Positions 8,039 through 16,787 of a stretch of 64,000 nt of DNA are shown in pieces. The number at the start of each line of letters is the position of its first letter. The stretch's first letter is position 1. Both the position numbers and the translations under genes were made by a program. Origin of the DNA: Streptomyces sp. AC550_RSS872 (GTDB taxonomy: Bacteria > Actinomycetota > Actinomycetes > Streptomycetales > Streptomycetaceae); NCBI RefSeq assembly GCF_019049285.1, contig NZ_JAGMUL010000018.1, forward strand, positions 1-64,000. Direction: 5' to 3'. Below the pieces are notes generated by a model. That model worked only from the letters and a program-made list of their open reading frames with translations, had not been told where the DNA came from and searched no databases.

Positions 8039-8937
8039 GCCGGGGCTCCGTCGGTCGGGATGCGCTTGGTGAACTCGTCGTGGCCGGGCCAGGAGAGGAC
8101 GATCTCGCCGTCCTCCAGGCGGGCCTGGGCCAGGACGGGGGTGAGGTCGCGCTCGGGAGCGGCTTCGAGGGCCTGGGCGGCGCTGTCGTACGGCGTCAGC
8201 TGACGGAGGGTCGCGATGGTGGGCGGCATCATCAGCAGCTCGCCCTTGTCGTACGAGGCGGCGGCGTCCGCGGGGCGGATCCACACCGTGCGGTCGGCCT
8301 CGGTGGAGGCGTTGCGGGTGCGCTGCCCCTTCGGGAGGGCGGCGACGAAGAACCATGTGTCGTAGCGGCGGGGTTCGAACTCCGGGGTGATCCAGCGGGT
8401 CCAGGCGCCCAGGAGGTCGGAGCGCAGAGCCAGGCCCCGGCGGTCCAGGAACTCGGCGAACGACAGGTCGCGGGCGACCAGGGCGGCGCGGTCCGCCTCC
8501 CAGTCCTCGCCGGTGGTGTCGCCTACGACGGAGTCGGGGGTGGGGCCGGCGAGCAGGACGCCCGCCTCCTCGTACGTCTCGCGCACGGCCGCGCAGACGA
8601 TCGCCTGGGCTGTGGCCTCGTCGACCCCCAGCCTGTGTGCCCACCACGCGCGCGTGGGGCCCGCCCAGCGGATCGGCTGCTCGTCGCGCGGGTCCACGCC
8701 GCCGCCGGGGTAGGCGTAGGCGCCGCCCGCGAAGGCCATGCTCGCTCGGCGGCGCAGCATGTGGACTGCGGTGCCGGTGCCGGTGCCGGTGGCGGTGTCA
8801 TTGCCGGGGTCGGTGTCGGCGTCCCTGAGCAGCATGACTGTGGACGCTCGCTTCGGGGCTACGGGGGTGAGACTTCCCTCCGCCAGTGCGCGGATGCGGT
8901 CCGGCCACTCCGGTGGGTACCACTGCCCGTTTGCCAT
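8035..8937 (-). CDS. NUDIX hydrolase (long-insert, NUDT19-like)
   Basis: A 300-residue hydrolase of nucleoside diphosphates linked to another moiety. The NUDIX box is split: GGGVDPRDE near residue 78 and AVRETYEEAGVLL near 118-130, with an insertion between, as in NUDT19/RP2p-type acyl-CoA diphosphatases. The catalytic REXXEEXG core is intact. The gene reads from ATG 8937 into the coupled micro-ORF and MBL hydrolase. It probably acts on a CoA or nucleotide conjugate; substrate is inference. Confidence 0.9.
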   Translation of the reverse strand: MANGQWYPPEWPDRIRALAEGSLTPVAPKRASTVMLLRDADTDPGNDTATGTGTGTAVHMLRRRASMAFAGGAYAYPGGGVDPRDEQPIRWAGPTRAWWAHRLGVDEATAQAIVCAAVRETYEEAGVLLAGPTPDSVVGDTTGEDWEADRAALVARDLSFAEFLDRRGLALRSDLLGAWTRWITPEFEPRRYDTWFFVAALPKGQRTRNASTEADRTVWIRPADAAASYDKGELLMMPPTIATLRQLTPYDSAAQALEAAPERDLTPVLAQARLEDGEIVLSWPGHDEFTKRIPTDGAPA

Positions 8938-9072
8938 GGGCGGAGGCTATCTCGTGGTGCGTGGATGTTCGAGGGGTGGTCCGCGCGGGCGGGTTGTGGG
9001 GTGGATGCCTGCGGCGGCCCCGGCCCTTCGGTAGGGGTTTGCAGCCGGCCGCGGTGCGGCGGGTGGGTGGGC

Positions 9073-9174
9073 GGGGCCGTGCCGGGGGTGTCCGTCCTCG
9101 GGCGGCTCGGTGGGTTGAAGATGTGCTCTGCGTTGACTCCCGCCACTGCGGGCGGACACCCCCGGCACGGCCCC
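9073..9174. repeat. Perfect 22-bp inverted repeat with 58-nt interior
   Basis: Arms 9073-9094 and 9153-9174 are exact reverse complements over 22 bases. The interior holds a smaller hairpin (CCCGC-CACT-GCGGG). This lies in the 339-bp gap (8938-9276) between the NUDIX start and the crp stop, upstream of the NUDIX operon, and no ORF in the gap is credible. It could be a large transcript-end structure, a small RNA, or a miniature inverted-repeat element. Confidence 0.85.
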
Positions 9175-9232
9175 TTGCCGCCGTACGCGGGTGTCGCGCC
9201 GTGGGGCCGAGGGGGCCGTCCGGGAAAGCGGT

Positions 9233-9263
9233 GGGGCCCCGCCTCGTGGTGAGGTGGGGCCCC
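9233..9263 (-). terminator. Hairpin downstream of crp
   Basis: Arms GGGGCCCCGCCTC (9233-9245) and GAGGTGGGGCCCC (9251-9263) pair over 13 positions with one G-T wobble, 13 bp past the crp stop in minus-strand reading. There is no U-tract, as is common in Streptomyces. Confidence 0.7.
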
Positions 9264-9276
9264 GGTGTGCTTTGGG

Positions 9277-9951
9277 TCAGCGGGAGCGCTTTGCCAGGCG
9301 TTCCACGTCCAGGAGGATCACCGCGCGGGCCTCCAGGCGGAGCCAGCCGCGCTGGGCGAAGTCCGCCAGGGCCTTGTTGACCGTCTCGCGGGAGGCGCCG
9401 ACCAGCTGGGCCAGCTCTTCCTGGGTGAGGTCGTGCACCACGTGGATGCCCTCCTCGGACTGCACGCCGAAGCGGCGGGAGAGGTCCAGGAGTGCGCGGG
9501 CCACGCGGCCGGGGACGTCCGAGAAGACGAGGTCGGACATCGCGTCGTTGGTGCGGCGCAGCCGGCGGGCCACGGCGCGCAGCAGGGCGGTGGCCACCTC
9601 GGGGCGGGCGTTCAGCCAGGGCTGGAGGTCGCCGTGGCCGAGGCCGAGCAGCTTGACCTCGGTCAGCGCGGTGGCGGTCGCGGTGCGCGGGCCCGGGTCG
9701 AACAGGGACAGCTCGCCGATGAGCTCGCCGGGGCCGACGACGGCGAGCATGTTCTCGCGGCCGTCGGGAGACGTGCGGTGGAGCTTGACCTTGCCCTCGG
9801 TGACCACGTAGAGCCGGTCGCCGGGGTCGCCCTCGTGGAACAGAGAGTCGCCACGGGCGAGGGTCACCTCACTCATGGAGGCGCGCAGTTCCGCGGACTG
9901 CTCGTCGTCGAGAGCCGCGAAGAGCGGATTGCGCCGCAGAGGGTCGTCCAC
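9277..9951 (-). CDS. crp: Crp/Fnr-family regulator (Streptomyces Crp)
   Basis: A 224-residue cAMP-receptor-type regulator. Residues 1-120 form the cyclic-nucleotide-binding beta-barrel (GDSLFHEGDPGDRLYVV, GELSLFDPGPRTATATA), followed by a long dimer helix and a C-terminal winged helix-turn-helix with recognition helix SRETVNKALADF. Streptomyces Crp is needed for germination and affects secondary metabolism widely. The GTG start at 9951 follows AAGGAGA at good spacing and gives the exact family length; the longer in-frame start at 10065 is rejected. It is divergent from nth. Confidence 0.96.
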   Translation of the reverse strand: MDDPLRRNPLFAALDDEQSAELRASMSEVTLARGDSLFHEGDPGDRLYVVTEGKVKLHRTSPDGRENMLAVVGPGELIGELSLFDPGPRTATATALTEVKLLGLGHGDLQPWLNARPEVATALLRAVARRLRRTNDAMSDLVFSDVPGRVARALLDLSRRFGVQSEEGIHVVHDLTQEELAQLVGASRETVNKALADFAQRGWLRLEARAVILLDVERLAKRSR

Positions 9952-10155
9952 GAGTTCTCTCCTTGTCGACCTGCTCAGGGGATCTCTCCCCTGCGTACCA
10001 GGGGACCGTGCTCCCCATTTTGCCGGACGGTCCAAACAGTGTGATCTGTCACAAGGATGCCGCACAGGTGTCCCGAGGTAAGCGGCAGGGGTCCAATTGG
10101 GGGCCGATCTTCAGGGTCCGGGGCGGATGTCAGTGTCGGGCTTTAGGCTGGCCGA

Positions 10156-11208
10156 GTGTCCAAATCGCCGGTGAGAGCACAGGCCAAGGGGGCTGGGCGG
10201 GTGGTTGTACGTCGGGATTCCGCTGTGGGCGAACAGAACCCTGGTGGTGGCAGGAAAGCGACGAAAGCGGCGAAGAGCGGGGTGCGTGAGGTGGCGGCCG
10301 GTGGCGAGAAAGCGGCGGTGAAGAGCACCAAGAAGGCGATCAAGAAGAAGCCCGTCATCGCGCCCGAGAAGGCCACCGCCGCGGTGAAGGGCGCCTCTCC
10401 CGTCAAGACCGTCGCCACCAAGCCTCCTACGGGTGAGTCCCGCACCGCCCTGGTTCGTCGTGCCCGGCGGATCAATCGCGAGCTCGCCGAGGTCTATCCG
10501 TACGCCCACCCCGAACTGGACTTCGACAACTCGTTCCAGCTGCTGGTCGCCACGGTGCTGTCCGCCCAGACCACCGATCTGCGGGTCAACCAGACGACCC
10601 CGGCGCTCTTCGCCAAGTACCCGACCCCCGAGGACCTGGCCGTCGCCGATCCGGAGGAGGTCGAGGAGATCCTCCGTCCGTGCGGTTTCTTCCGGGCCAA
10701 GACCAAGTCGGTCATGGGCCTGTCGAAAGCGCTGGTCGAGAACCATGGTGGCGAGGTGCCGGGGCGGCTCGAAGATCTGGTCAAGCTGCCCGGTGTCGGG
10801 CGCAAGACGGCCTTCGTCGTGCTCGGCAACGCCTTCGGCCGGCCCGGGATCACCGTGGACACGCACTTCCAGCGGCTCGTACGGCGCTGGCAGTGGACCG
10901 ACCAGACGGACCCCGACAAGATCGAGGCCGAGATCGGCGCGCTGTTCCCGAAGGGCGACTGGACCGACCTCTCGCACCATGTGATCTGGCACGGCCGGCG
11001 TATCTGTCACGCCCGCAAGCCCGCGTGCGGCGCCTGCCCCATCGCGCCGCTCTGCCCGGCGTACGGCGAGGGCGAGACGGACCCGGAGAAGGCGAAGAAG
11101 CTCCTCAAGTACGAGAAGGGCGGCTTCCCCGGCCAGCGGCTCAATCCGCCGAAGTCCTACCTGGACGCGGGTGGCAAGCCGGCCCCGCCACTGGGGGCGG
11201 CCGGATGA
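10156..11208 (+). CDS. nth: Endonuclease III (base-excision DNA glycosylase)
   Basis: A DNA glycosylase/AP lyase for oxidised pyrimidines. The helix-hairpin-helix [14 protein letters not shown] contains the catalytic lysine, the catalytic aspartate is in TVDTHFQR, and the [4Fe-4S] cysteines are spaced C-x6-C-x2-C-x5-C in [17 protein letters not shown]. Total length is 350 because of a basic Lys/Ala-rich N-terminal extension of about 95 residues before the conserved core ([23 protein letters not shown]). The GTG start at 10156 retains this extension; a later start is possible. The stop overlaps the next ATG (ATGA). Confidence 0.94.
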   Translation: MSKSPVRAQAKGAGRVVVRRDSAVGEQNPGGGRKATKAAKSGVREVAAGGEKAAVKSTKKAIKKKPVIAPEKATAAVKGASPVKTVATKPPTGESRTALVRRARRINRELAEVYPYAHPELDFDNSFQLLVATVLSAQTTDLRVNQTTPALFAKYPTPEDLAVADPEEVEEILRPCGFFRAKTKSVMGLSKALVENHGGEVPGRLEDLVKLPGVGRKTAFVVLGNAFGRPGITVDTHFQRLVRRWQWTDQTDPDKIEAEIGALFPKGDWTDLSHHVIWHGRRICHARKPACGACPIAPLCPAYGEGETDPEKAKKLLKYEKGGFPGQRLNPPKSYLDAGGKPAPPLGAAG

Positions 11209-11972
11209 CGTCGCCGTGGTCGGAACGATCCAGGGACCGTCGGGCGTTGGAACCGGGCAGGACGACGGGGGTGGCGATGACGCGGGCGAGCGAGACGCAG
11301 GACGGGCCGGTGACGCTGAGCAAGGACGGGCTGCCGGACTGGCTGGACCCGATGGTGCGGGTGGTCGAGACGGTCGAGCCGGTGCAGCTGAGCCGGTTCC
11401 TGCCGCCGGAGGACGGCGCGGGGCGGCAGTCCGCCGTACTGATCCTTTTCGGTGAGGGTGCGTGCGGGCCCGAGCTGCTGCTGATGGAGCGGGCCAGCTC
11501 GCTGCGTTCCCATGCCGGTCAGCCTTCGTTTCCGGGCGGCGCCCTCGACCCCGAGGACGGCGACCCGCAGGCCGACGGGCCGTTGCGGGCCGCGCTGCGG
11601 GAGGCGGAGGAGGAGACCGGGCTCGATCCGAGCGGCGTCCAGCTCTTCGGTGTGCTGCCGAAGCTGTACATCCCGGTCAGCGGCTTTGTCGTCACGCCGG
11701 TGCTGGGCTGGTGGCGCGAACCGAGCCCGGTCGACGTCGTCGATCCGAACGAGACGGCACGCGTCTTCACCGTCCCCGTGGCGGATCTCACGAATCCGGA
11801 CAACCGCGCCACGACCGTCCACCCCAGCGGCCACCGAGGTCCGGCATTTCTGGTCGAATCGGCGCTCGTGTGGGGCTTCACCGCCGGGATCATCGACCGT
11901 CTGCTGCATTTCTCGGGCTGGGAACGGCCTTGGGACCGGGGGAAGCAGGTCCCGCTCGACTGGCGGTCATGA
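11205..11972 (+). CDS. CoA pyrophosphatase-type NUDIX hydrolase
   Basis: A 255-residue NUDIX hydrolase with the extended CoA-subfamily motif [20 protein letters not shown] and the catalytic box [13 protein letters not shown]. Members cleave CoA or its derivatives to 4'-phosphopantetheine and 3',5'-ADP. ATG 11205 overlaps the nth stop by ATGA, so translational coupling favours this start; ATG 11277, preceded by a G-rich site, would remove 24 poorly conserved residues. It is followed after about 95 bp by the membrane protease gene on the same strand. Confidence 0.92.
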   Translation: MTSPWSERSRDRRALEPGRTTGVAMTRASETQDGPVTLSKDGLPDWLDPMVRVVETVEPVQLSRFLPPEDGAGRQSAVLILFGEGACGPELLLMERASSLRSHAGQPSFPGGALDPEDGDPQADGPLRAALREAEEETGLDPSGVQLFGVLPKLYIPVSGFVVTPVLGWWREPSPVDVVDPNETARVFTVPVADLTNPDNRATTVHPSGHRGPAFLVESALVWGFTAGIIDRLLHFSGWERPWDRGKQVPLDWRS

Positions 11973-12068
11973 CAGGGTGTCTGCCGTGCTGTGTTGTCCC
12001 GGGGGTCGACCCCCGGACCCCCGGCCGGGCTGGTGGGACCGGAGAGCGAAGAGGCGAGGCCTGAAGCG

Positions 12069-13268
12069 GTGAACGTGCTGGACATCCTGTTGCTGGTCGC
12101 CGCCGTGTGGTTCGCGATCGTGGGCTACCGCCAGGGCTTCGTGGTCGGCATCCTGTCGGTGATCGGCTTCCTGGGCGGCGGCCTCGTGGCCGTGTACCTC
12201 CTCCCGGTCATCTGGGACGCGTTGACCGACAACGCCGAGGTGAGCACGACGGCCGCCGTCGTCGCGGTCGTCGTCGTCATTGTCTGTGCCTCGGTCGGGC
12301 AGGCTCTGACCACCCATCTCGGCAACAAGCTGCGCCGGTACATCACCTGGTCCCCGGCCCGCGCCCTGGACGCCACCGGCGGTGCCCTCGTCAACGTCGT
12401 CGCGATGCTCCTCGTCGCCTGGCTGATCGGCTCCGCCCTCGCCGGGACGACGCTGCCGACGCTCGGCAAGGAAGTCCGTAACTCCAAGGTGCTGCTGGGT
12501 GTCTCGCGGGCGCTGCCCGACCAGGCGGACACCTGGTTCGCGGACTTCTCCTCCGTGCTCGCGCAGAACGGTTTCCCGCAGGTCTTCAGCCCGTTCTCGA
12601 ACGAGCCGATCAACGAGGTCCAGCCGCCCGACCCGGCCCTGGCCAACAGCCCGGTGGCCACCCGCGCCCAGCGGTCCATCGTCAAGGTCATGGGCACGGC
12701 GCCGAGTTGCGGCAAGGTCCTGGAGGGCACCGGCTTCGTCTTCGCCGACCGTCGCGTCATGACCAACGCCCATGTCGTCGGCGGTGTCGACGAACCCACC
12801 GTCCAGATCGGCGGCGAGGGCAGGAAGTACGACGCGACCGTCGTCCTCTACGACTGGGAGCGCGACATCGCCGTGCTCGATGTGCCGGACATGCGGGCGC
12901 CCGCCCTCCAGTTCACGGCCACGGACGCCGAGAGCGGCGACGGCGCGATCATCGCGGGCTTCCCGGAGAACGGGGCGTACGACGTGCGGGCCGCGCGGGT
13001 GCGTGGGCGGCTGCCGGCCAACGGTCCGGACATCTACCACCGCGGCACCGTGCGCCGCGATGTCTACTCGCTGTACGCGACCGTCCGCCAGGGCAACTCC
13101 GGCGGCCCGCTGCTCACGCCCGAGGGCAAGGTGTACGGCGTGGTCTTCGCCAAGTCCCTCGACGACGCCAAGACCGGCTACGCGCTCACCGCGGACGAGA
13201 TCCAGGAGGACATCGTCAAGGGGCGTACCGCCAACCAGCAGGTGGACAGCGACAGCTGCGCGCTGTAG
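12069..13268 (+). CDS. MarP-family membrane-anchored serine protease
   Basis: A 399-residue protein with four predicted membrane helices in the first about 145 residues (CvpA-like region) and a periplasm-side trypsin-like protease domain. The catalytic triad is visible: His in NAHVVGG, Asp in ERDIAVLDV and Ser in RQGNSGGPLL. The mycobacterial homologue MarP is needed for acid and oxidative stress resistance. Cysteines in PSCGKVLEGTG and at the C-terminal DSCAL could make the redox-sensitive disulphide described for MarP. The GTG start (12069) puts the first membrane helix (VLDILLLVAAVWFAIV) at the N-terminus; longer frames are Pro-rich and unlike coding DNA. Confidence 0.92.
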   Translation: MNVLDILLLVAAVWFAIVGYRQGFVVGILSVIGFLGGGLVAVYLLPVIWDALTDNAEVSTTAAVVAVVVVIVCASVGQALTTHLGNKLRRYITWSPARALDATGGALVNVVAMLLVAWLIGSALAGTTLPTLGKEVRNSKVLLGVSRALPDQADTWFADFSSVLAQNGFPQVFSPFSNEPINEVQPPDPALANSPVATRAQRSIVKVMGTAPSCGKVLEGTGFVFADRRVMTNAHVVGGVDEPTVQIGGEGRKYDATVVLYDWERDIAVLDVPDMRAPALQFTATDAESGDGAIIAGFPENGAYDVRAARVRGRLPANGPDIYHRGTVRRDVYSLYATVRQGNSGGPLLTPEGKVYGVVFAKSLDDAKTGYALTADEIQEDIVKGRTANQQVDSDSCAL

Positions 13269-13287
13269 GTCCGTGGAAGGGTCGTGC

Positions 13288-13316
13288 GACCGGCCGTGAA
13301 AGGCGGCCGGCCGGTC
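13288..13316. terminator. Hairpin after the MarP-like gene
   Basis: GACCGG...CCGGTC outer arms with an inner CCG/CGG extension around TGAAAGG, 20 bp after the protease stop. There is no T-tract. Confidence 0.55.
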
Positions 13317-13497
13317 AGCCGCGCGGGTGGCGTAGCCGCACCGAGACCCAGCGGGCCCGGCGGCGCAGGATGCGCGGAATGCCCACCCGGAGGTCCGAGC
13401 CCGGCATCTGCGGGGCGCTGCCTCGCTGGTGGGAGCTCAGGCCTCCGGCCGAGCGTCGATTGCGTGCTGCGTCACTGTAGTCGTGCGTCCAGCCCAT
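13315..13497 (-). CDS. Small basic hypothetical protein (60 aa)
   Basis: A 60-residue Arg-rich protein (begins MGWTHDYSDAARNRR, ends RLRHPRG). About 85% of its third codon positions are G or C, which supports coding, but the ribosome site is weak (GGGGT just before ATG). It fills part of the 356-bp gap between the MarP-like and alpha/beta hydrolase genes; the rest (13498-13624) has two CAATTGG words and no gene I can support. No domain recognised. Confidence 0.5.
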   Translation of the reverse strand: MGWTHDYSDAARNRRSAGGLSSHQRGSAPQMPGSDLRVGIPRILRRRARWVSVRLRHPRG

Positions 13498-13624
13498 ACC
13501 CCGACGTCTGCCCCTGCCCCAAGGTCGATAACCGCCCCCAGGGCCCCCAATTGGCCTATGCGCCAGGCAATTGGCTGTTCGTAGTACACGTGTTCAGATC
13601 CGGATACCGGGCGCATCGGCGCGG

Positions 13625-14575
13625 TCACCGATCGGGTTCGGGATCTTTCAGCCAATTGATCAGCTCGGTGGAAAACGCGACGGGGTCCTCTTCGTGCGGA
13701 AAATGCCCGAGCCCGTCGAACAGCCGCCAGCGGTACGGCGCTTCGACGTACTCGCCGGAGCCGGCCGCGCTGCGGGTGCGCATCACGGGGTCGAGTGAGC
13801 CGTGCAGATGGAGGGTCGGCACGCGCACCGGCCGCTTCATACGGCGGTTGAACTGGATGCCGTCGGGGCGGGCCAGCGAGCGGACCATCCAGCGGTACGG
13901 CTCGATGGAGCAGTGTGCCGTCGACGGGATGCAGATCGCACGGCGGTACGTCTCCACCGCCTCGTCGTCGGGCAGGCGCGGGCCGGACCAGTCCCGGATC
14001 AGCCGGGCGGCGAGCGCGCCGTCGTCGGCGGTCAGCTGCCGTTCGGGGATCCAGGGGCGCTGGAACCCCCAGATGTAGGAGCTCGCACTCGTCTGCTTGA
14101 CGTCCGAGAGCATCGCCGAACGCCAGCGCCGAGGGTGCGGCATGGACGCGACCGCGAGCCGCCGCACCAGCTTGGGGCGCATCACGGCCGCCGTCCACGC
14201 CAGGTACCCGCCCAGGTCGTGGCCGACCAGCGCGGCGTCGGGCTCGCCGAGCGAGCGGATCACGCCGGTGATGTCGAGAGCGAGGTTGGCGGGGTCGTAA
14301 CCGCGCGGCGTTCGGTCGCTGCCGCCGACGCCCCTGAGGTCCATCGCCACGGCCCGGAAACCGGCGTCGGAGAGGGCGACGAGCTGATGCCGCCAGGTCC
14401 ACCAGAACTGGGGGAAGCCGTGCAGGAGCAGCACCAGCGGGCCGTCGCCCATCTCCGCGATGTGGAAGCGCGCACCGTTGGCGGCCACGTCCCGGTGGGT
14501 CACCTCTTTCCCGCCGGGGACGTCCAGTCGTACGACCGAGGCAGGTTGCGCCGAGGGGGTGGCGGGATCCGTCAT
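13625..14575 (-). CDS. Alpha/beta hydrolase (epoxide hydrolase-like)
   Basis: A 316-residue alpha/beta hydrolase. Visible motifs are the oxyanion HGFPQFWWTW, the nucleophile elbow LVGHDLGGYLAW with Asp as the nucleophile, and the late catalytic histidine in DGLGHFPHEEDP. An Asp nucleophile with HGxP is typical of epoxide hydrolases and haloalkane dehalogenases, so this is probably an epoxide hydrolase; the acid of the triad likely lies in HGSLDPVM. ATG 14575 overlaps the stop of the upstream holin-like gene (ATGA). Confidence 0.9.
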   Translation of the reverse strand: MTDPATPSAQPASVVRLDVPGGKEVTHRDVAANGARFHIAEMGDGPLVLLLHGFPQFWWTWRHQLVALSDAGFRAVAMDLRGVGGSDRTPRGYDPANLALDITGVIRSLGEPDAALVGHDLGGYLAWTAAVMRPKLVRRLAVASMPHPRRWRSAMLSDVKQTSASSYIWGFQRPWIPERQLTADDGALAARLIRDWSGPRLPDDEAVETYRRAICIPSTAHCSIEPYRWMVRSLARPDGIQFNRRMKRPVRVPTLHLHGSLDPVMRTRSAAGSGEYVEAPYRWRLFDGLGHFPHEEDPVAFSTELINWLKDPEPDR

Positions 14576-15075
14576 GACGACGAGCGTGCCACAGCCTCGA
14601 TGGCGGCGGGCGCCCGGTCCTGAAGCTCCGGTGCCGTCGCCGGGGCCGGCCGCGGATGCGGCTTGGCGTTCTGGAGGACGCCCGCCGTCTCCTTCACCGA
14701 GGCGGCGACCTTCTGCGGGCCCTTGCTCTTCTTGGCCTTCTTCGCGAACGCGACCCCGATCAGCGCGAGGACGACGGCGACGAGGACGTTCGCCGCGAAG
14801 GACAACAGGAAGCAGATCGCGAGGTTCCAGTCGCTCCAGGTCCGAATCCCGTACGCGAGGGCGAAGTTCAGCATCGGCAGCGAGAACACCAGCACCGCGC
14901 CGGCCGCTGTGAAGGCGCCGCCGCTCGTCGCGCCGCGCTTGACGTCCTGCTTGAGCTGAGCCTTCGCCAGTGCGATCTCGTCGTGCACCAGCGCCGACAT
15001 CTCGGTCGTCGCCGACGCGAACAGCTGGCCGATGCTGCGTTCGGCGCCGACCGGGCTGCCGTCGGGTGCGCTCAT
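14572..15075 (-). CDS. Phage-holin-like membrane protein (DUF1469)
   Basis: A 167-residue protein with an N-terminal amphipathic helical segment (IGQLFASATTEMSALVHDEIALAKAQLKQD), two closely spaced membrane helices at about 52-75 and 85-110, then a Lys/Ala/Pro-rich cytoplasmic tail. This is the arrangement of the putative actinobacterial holin superfamily III. True holin activity is not established. It is upstream of and coupled to the hydrolase gene, and downstream of nhaA on the same strand with a 77-bp gap. Confidence 0.88.
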   Translation of the reverse strand: MSAPDGSPVGAERSIGQLFASATTEMSALVHDEIALAKAQLKQDVKRGATSGGAFTAAGAVLVFSLPMLNFALAYGIRTWSDWNLAICFLLSFAANVLVAVVLALIGVAFAKKAKKSKGPQKVAASVKETAGVLQNAKPHPRPAPATAPELQDRAPAAIEAVARSSS

Positions 15076-15152
15076 CGCGGTCTCCCTCGTAGATACGGTT
15101 CCGTCTTCTGCCTGACTGCGTACGGTTCCGTCTTTTGTACCGTCCCGTCAGA

Positions 15153-16592
15153 TCATGCCCGACGATGCTCCTCCTCGCCTGCCCCGCCCGCCACTTCGGC
15201 AAGCGTGTGGCGTGCGGCGGCCTTCTCCTCGGCGATACGGCGGTGCTCGGCGGCCTTGCGCTCGTGGATGGCGGCCATACGCAGGTGGTACTCCGGCTCG
15301 TCCTCCTCGTAGATGTCCGGAACGCCGTCCGCGTCCTCGTCGCGCTCCTCGGCCTCCCACAAGCGGCGGTACTTGGCGTTCCGTACCTTCAGCAGCACCG
15401 TCGCCAGGAGCGCCGCGGTGAGCGAGCCCATGAGTACGGCCGCCTTGACCTCGTCGGTCAGCGGGGCGTCGCCCACGAAGGCGAGCTCGCCGATGAGCAG
15501 CGAGACGGTGAAGCCGATTCCGGCGAGGGTCGCGACGGCGAACACGTCCGCCCACTCCAGGTCGTCGCTGAGCGAGGCCCTGGTGAAACGTGCCGTCAGC
15601 CAGGTGCCGCCGAAGATCCCGACCGTCTTGCCGACGACCAGACCGAGGACGACACCGAGCGTCTCCGGCTGGGTGAAGACATCGCCGAGCGCGCCGCCGG
15701 AGACGACCACACCGGCGCTGAACAGCGCGAACAGCGGCACGGCCAGCCCCGCCGACAGGGGGCGTACGAGATGCTCGATGTGTTCGCCGGGCGAGTGCTC
15801 CTCGCCCTCGTGGCGGGTGCAGCGCAGCATCAGGCCCATCGCCACGCCCGCGATGGTGGCGTGCACGCCGCTGTTGTACATCAGCCCCCAGATCACGAGG
15901 GCGAGCGGGACGTACACGTACCACCCGCGGACGCCCTTCCTCAGCAGCAGCCAGAAGACGGCGAGGCCGACGACGGCGCCGCCGAGCGCGGCGAAGTTGA
16001 TCTGCGAGGTGAAGAAGATCGCGATGATCAGGATCGCGAACAGGTCGTCGACGACCGCGAGGGTGAGCAGGAAGGCACGCAGGGCACTGGGCAGGGAGGT
16101 GCCGATGACGGCGAGCACGGCGAGCGCGAAGGCGATGTCCGTGGCGGTCGGCACCGCCCAGCCCGCCGACGAGCCGTGCCCGGTGACGCTGGTCAGCGTG
16201 TAGACGAGCGCGGGTACGGCCATGCCGCACAGTGCGGCGACGACCGGCAGTACGGCCGCCTTGGGGTCCTTGAGATCGCCGGCGACCAGTTCGCGTTTGA
16301 GTTCGATTCCGGCGACGAAGAAGAAGATCGCGAGGAGCCCGTCGGCGGCCCAGTGCTCGACGGAGAGATTCAGGCCGAGAGCCTCGGGGCCGAGGTGGTA
16401 GTGGCCGACGCTCTCGTAGCTGTCGTGCAGTGCGGGGACGTTCGCCCAGACCAGCGCGGTGATCGCGGCGACGAGCAGCAGCACACCGCCGACGGTCTCG
16501 GTACGCAGCGCCTCAGCGACGAAGTTCCGCTCGGGGAGGGACAGTCGTCCGAAGAGCTTGCGGGCGGGGGCGGTGCTGCGGGGCGCGGTCAC
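15153..16592 (-). CDS. nhaA: Na+/H+ antiporter NhaA
   Basis: A 479-residue antiporter that exchanges cytoplasmic Na+ for H+. It has the NhaA topology of about 11-12 helices, the hallmark GLLAIFFFVAGIELKRE early loop, the paired aspartates in VVDDLFAILIIAIFF that bind the ion, and the ATDIAFALAVL segment of the crossed unwound helices. Compared with E. coli NhaA it has a charged C-terminal extension of about 80 residues ending in a histidine/glutamate-rich tail. The GTG start at 16592 has GGAGG eight bases upstream. An iron-box-like sequence lies about 80 bp upstream. Confidence 0.95.
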   Translation of the reverse strand: MTAPRSTAPARKLFGRLSLPERNFVAEALRTETVGGVLLLVAAITALVWANVPALHDSYESVGHYHLGPEALGLNLSVEHWAADGLLAIFFFVAGIELKRELVAGDLKDPKAAVLPVVAALCGMAVPALVYTLTSVTGHGSSAGWAVPTATDIAFALAVLAVIGTSLPSALRAFLLTLAVVDDLFAILIIAIFFTSQINFAALGGAVVGLAVFWLLLRKGVRGWYVYVPLALVIWGLMYNSGVHATIAGVAMGLMLRCTRHEGEEHSPGEHIEHLVRPLSAGLAVPLFALFSAGVVVSGGALGDVFTQPETLGVVLGLVVGKTVGIFGGTWLTARFTRASLSDDLEWADVFAVATLAGIGFTVSLLIGELAFVGDAPLTDEVKAAVLMGSLTAALLATVLLKVRNAKYRRLWEAEERDEDADGVPDIYEEDEPEYHLRMAAIHERKAAEHRRIAEEKAAARHTLAEVAGGAGEEEHRRA

Positions 16593-16670
16593 GAGGGAGA
16601 CCTCCGGTCGGTGGGCAGGACGGAGCACATGCCGACCAGACTTCCCGGCGCACCTGAGATCGAGATTGTT

Positions 16671-16689
16671 TTGGTTAGTTTACCTAAGG
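16671..16689. promoter_or_regulatory. Iron-box-like sequence upstream of nhaA
   Basis: TTGGTTAGTTTACCTAAGG resembles the DtxR/DmdR/IdeR operator TTAGGTTAGGCTAACCTAA: GGTTAG and ACCTAA are both present but separated by three rather than four bases. It sits between the acs terminator and nhaA. Regulation by iron is only a suggestion. Confidence 0.35.
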
Positions 16690-16743
16690 GTGCGCCGTAA
16701 GTGCATCCCTCGAGCCCGTTGAACTCCACCGTACGTACGCGAA

Positions 16744-16774
16744 GGGCACCCGGCGCGCTTGTCGCCGGGTGCCC
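16744..16774 (-). terminator. acs terminator hairpin
   Basis: GGGCACCCGGCG (16744-16755) and CGCCGGGTGCCC (16763-16774) form a perfect 12-bp stem with a seven-base loop, just past the acs stop. Confidence 0.85.
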
Positions 16775-16787
16775 TCGGTGGCCGAAC

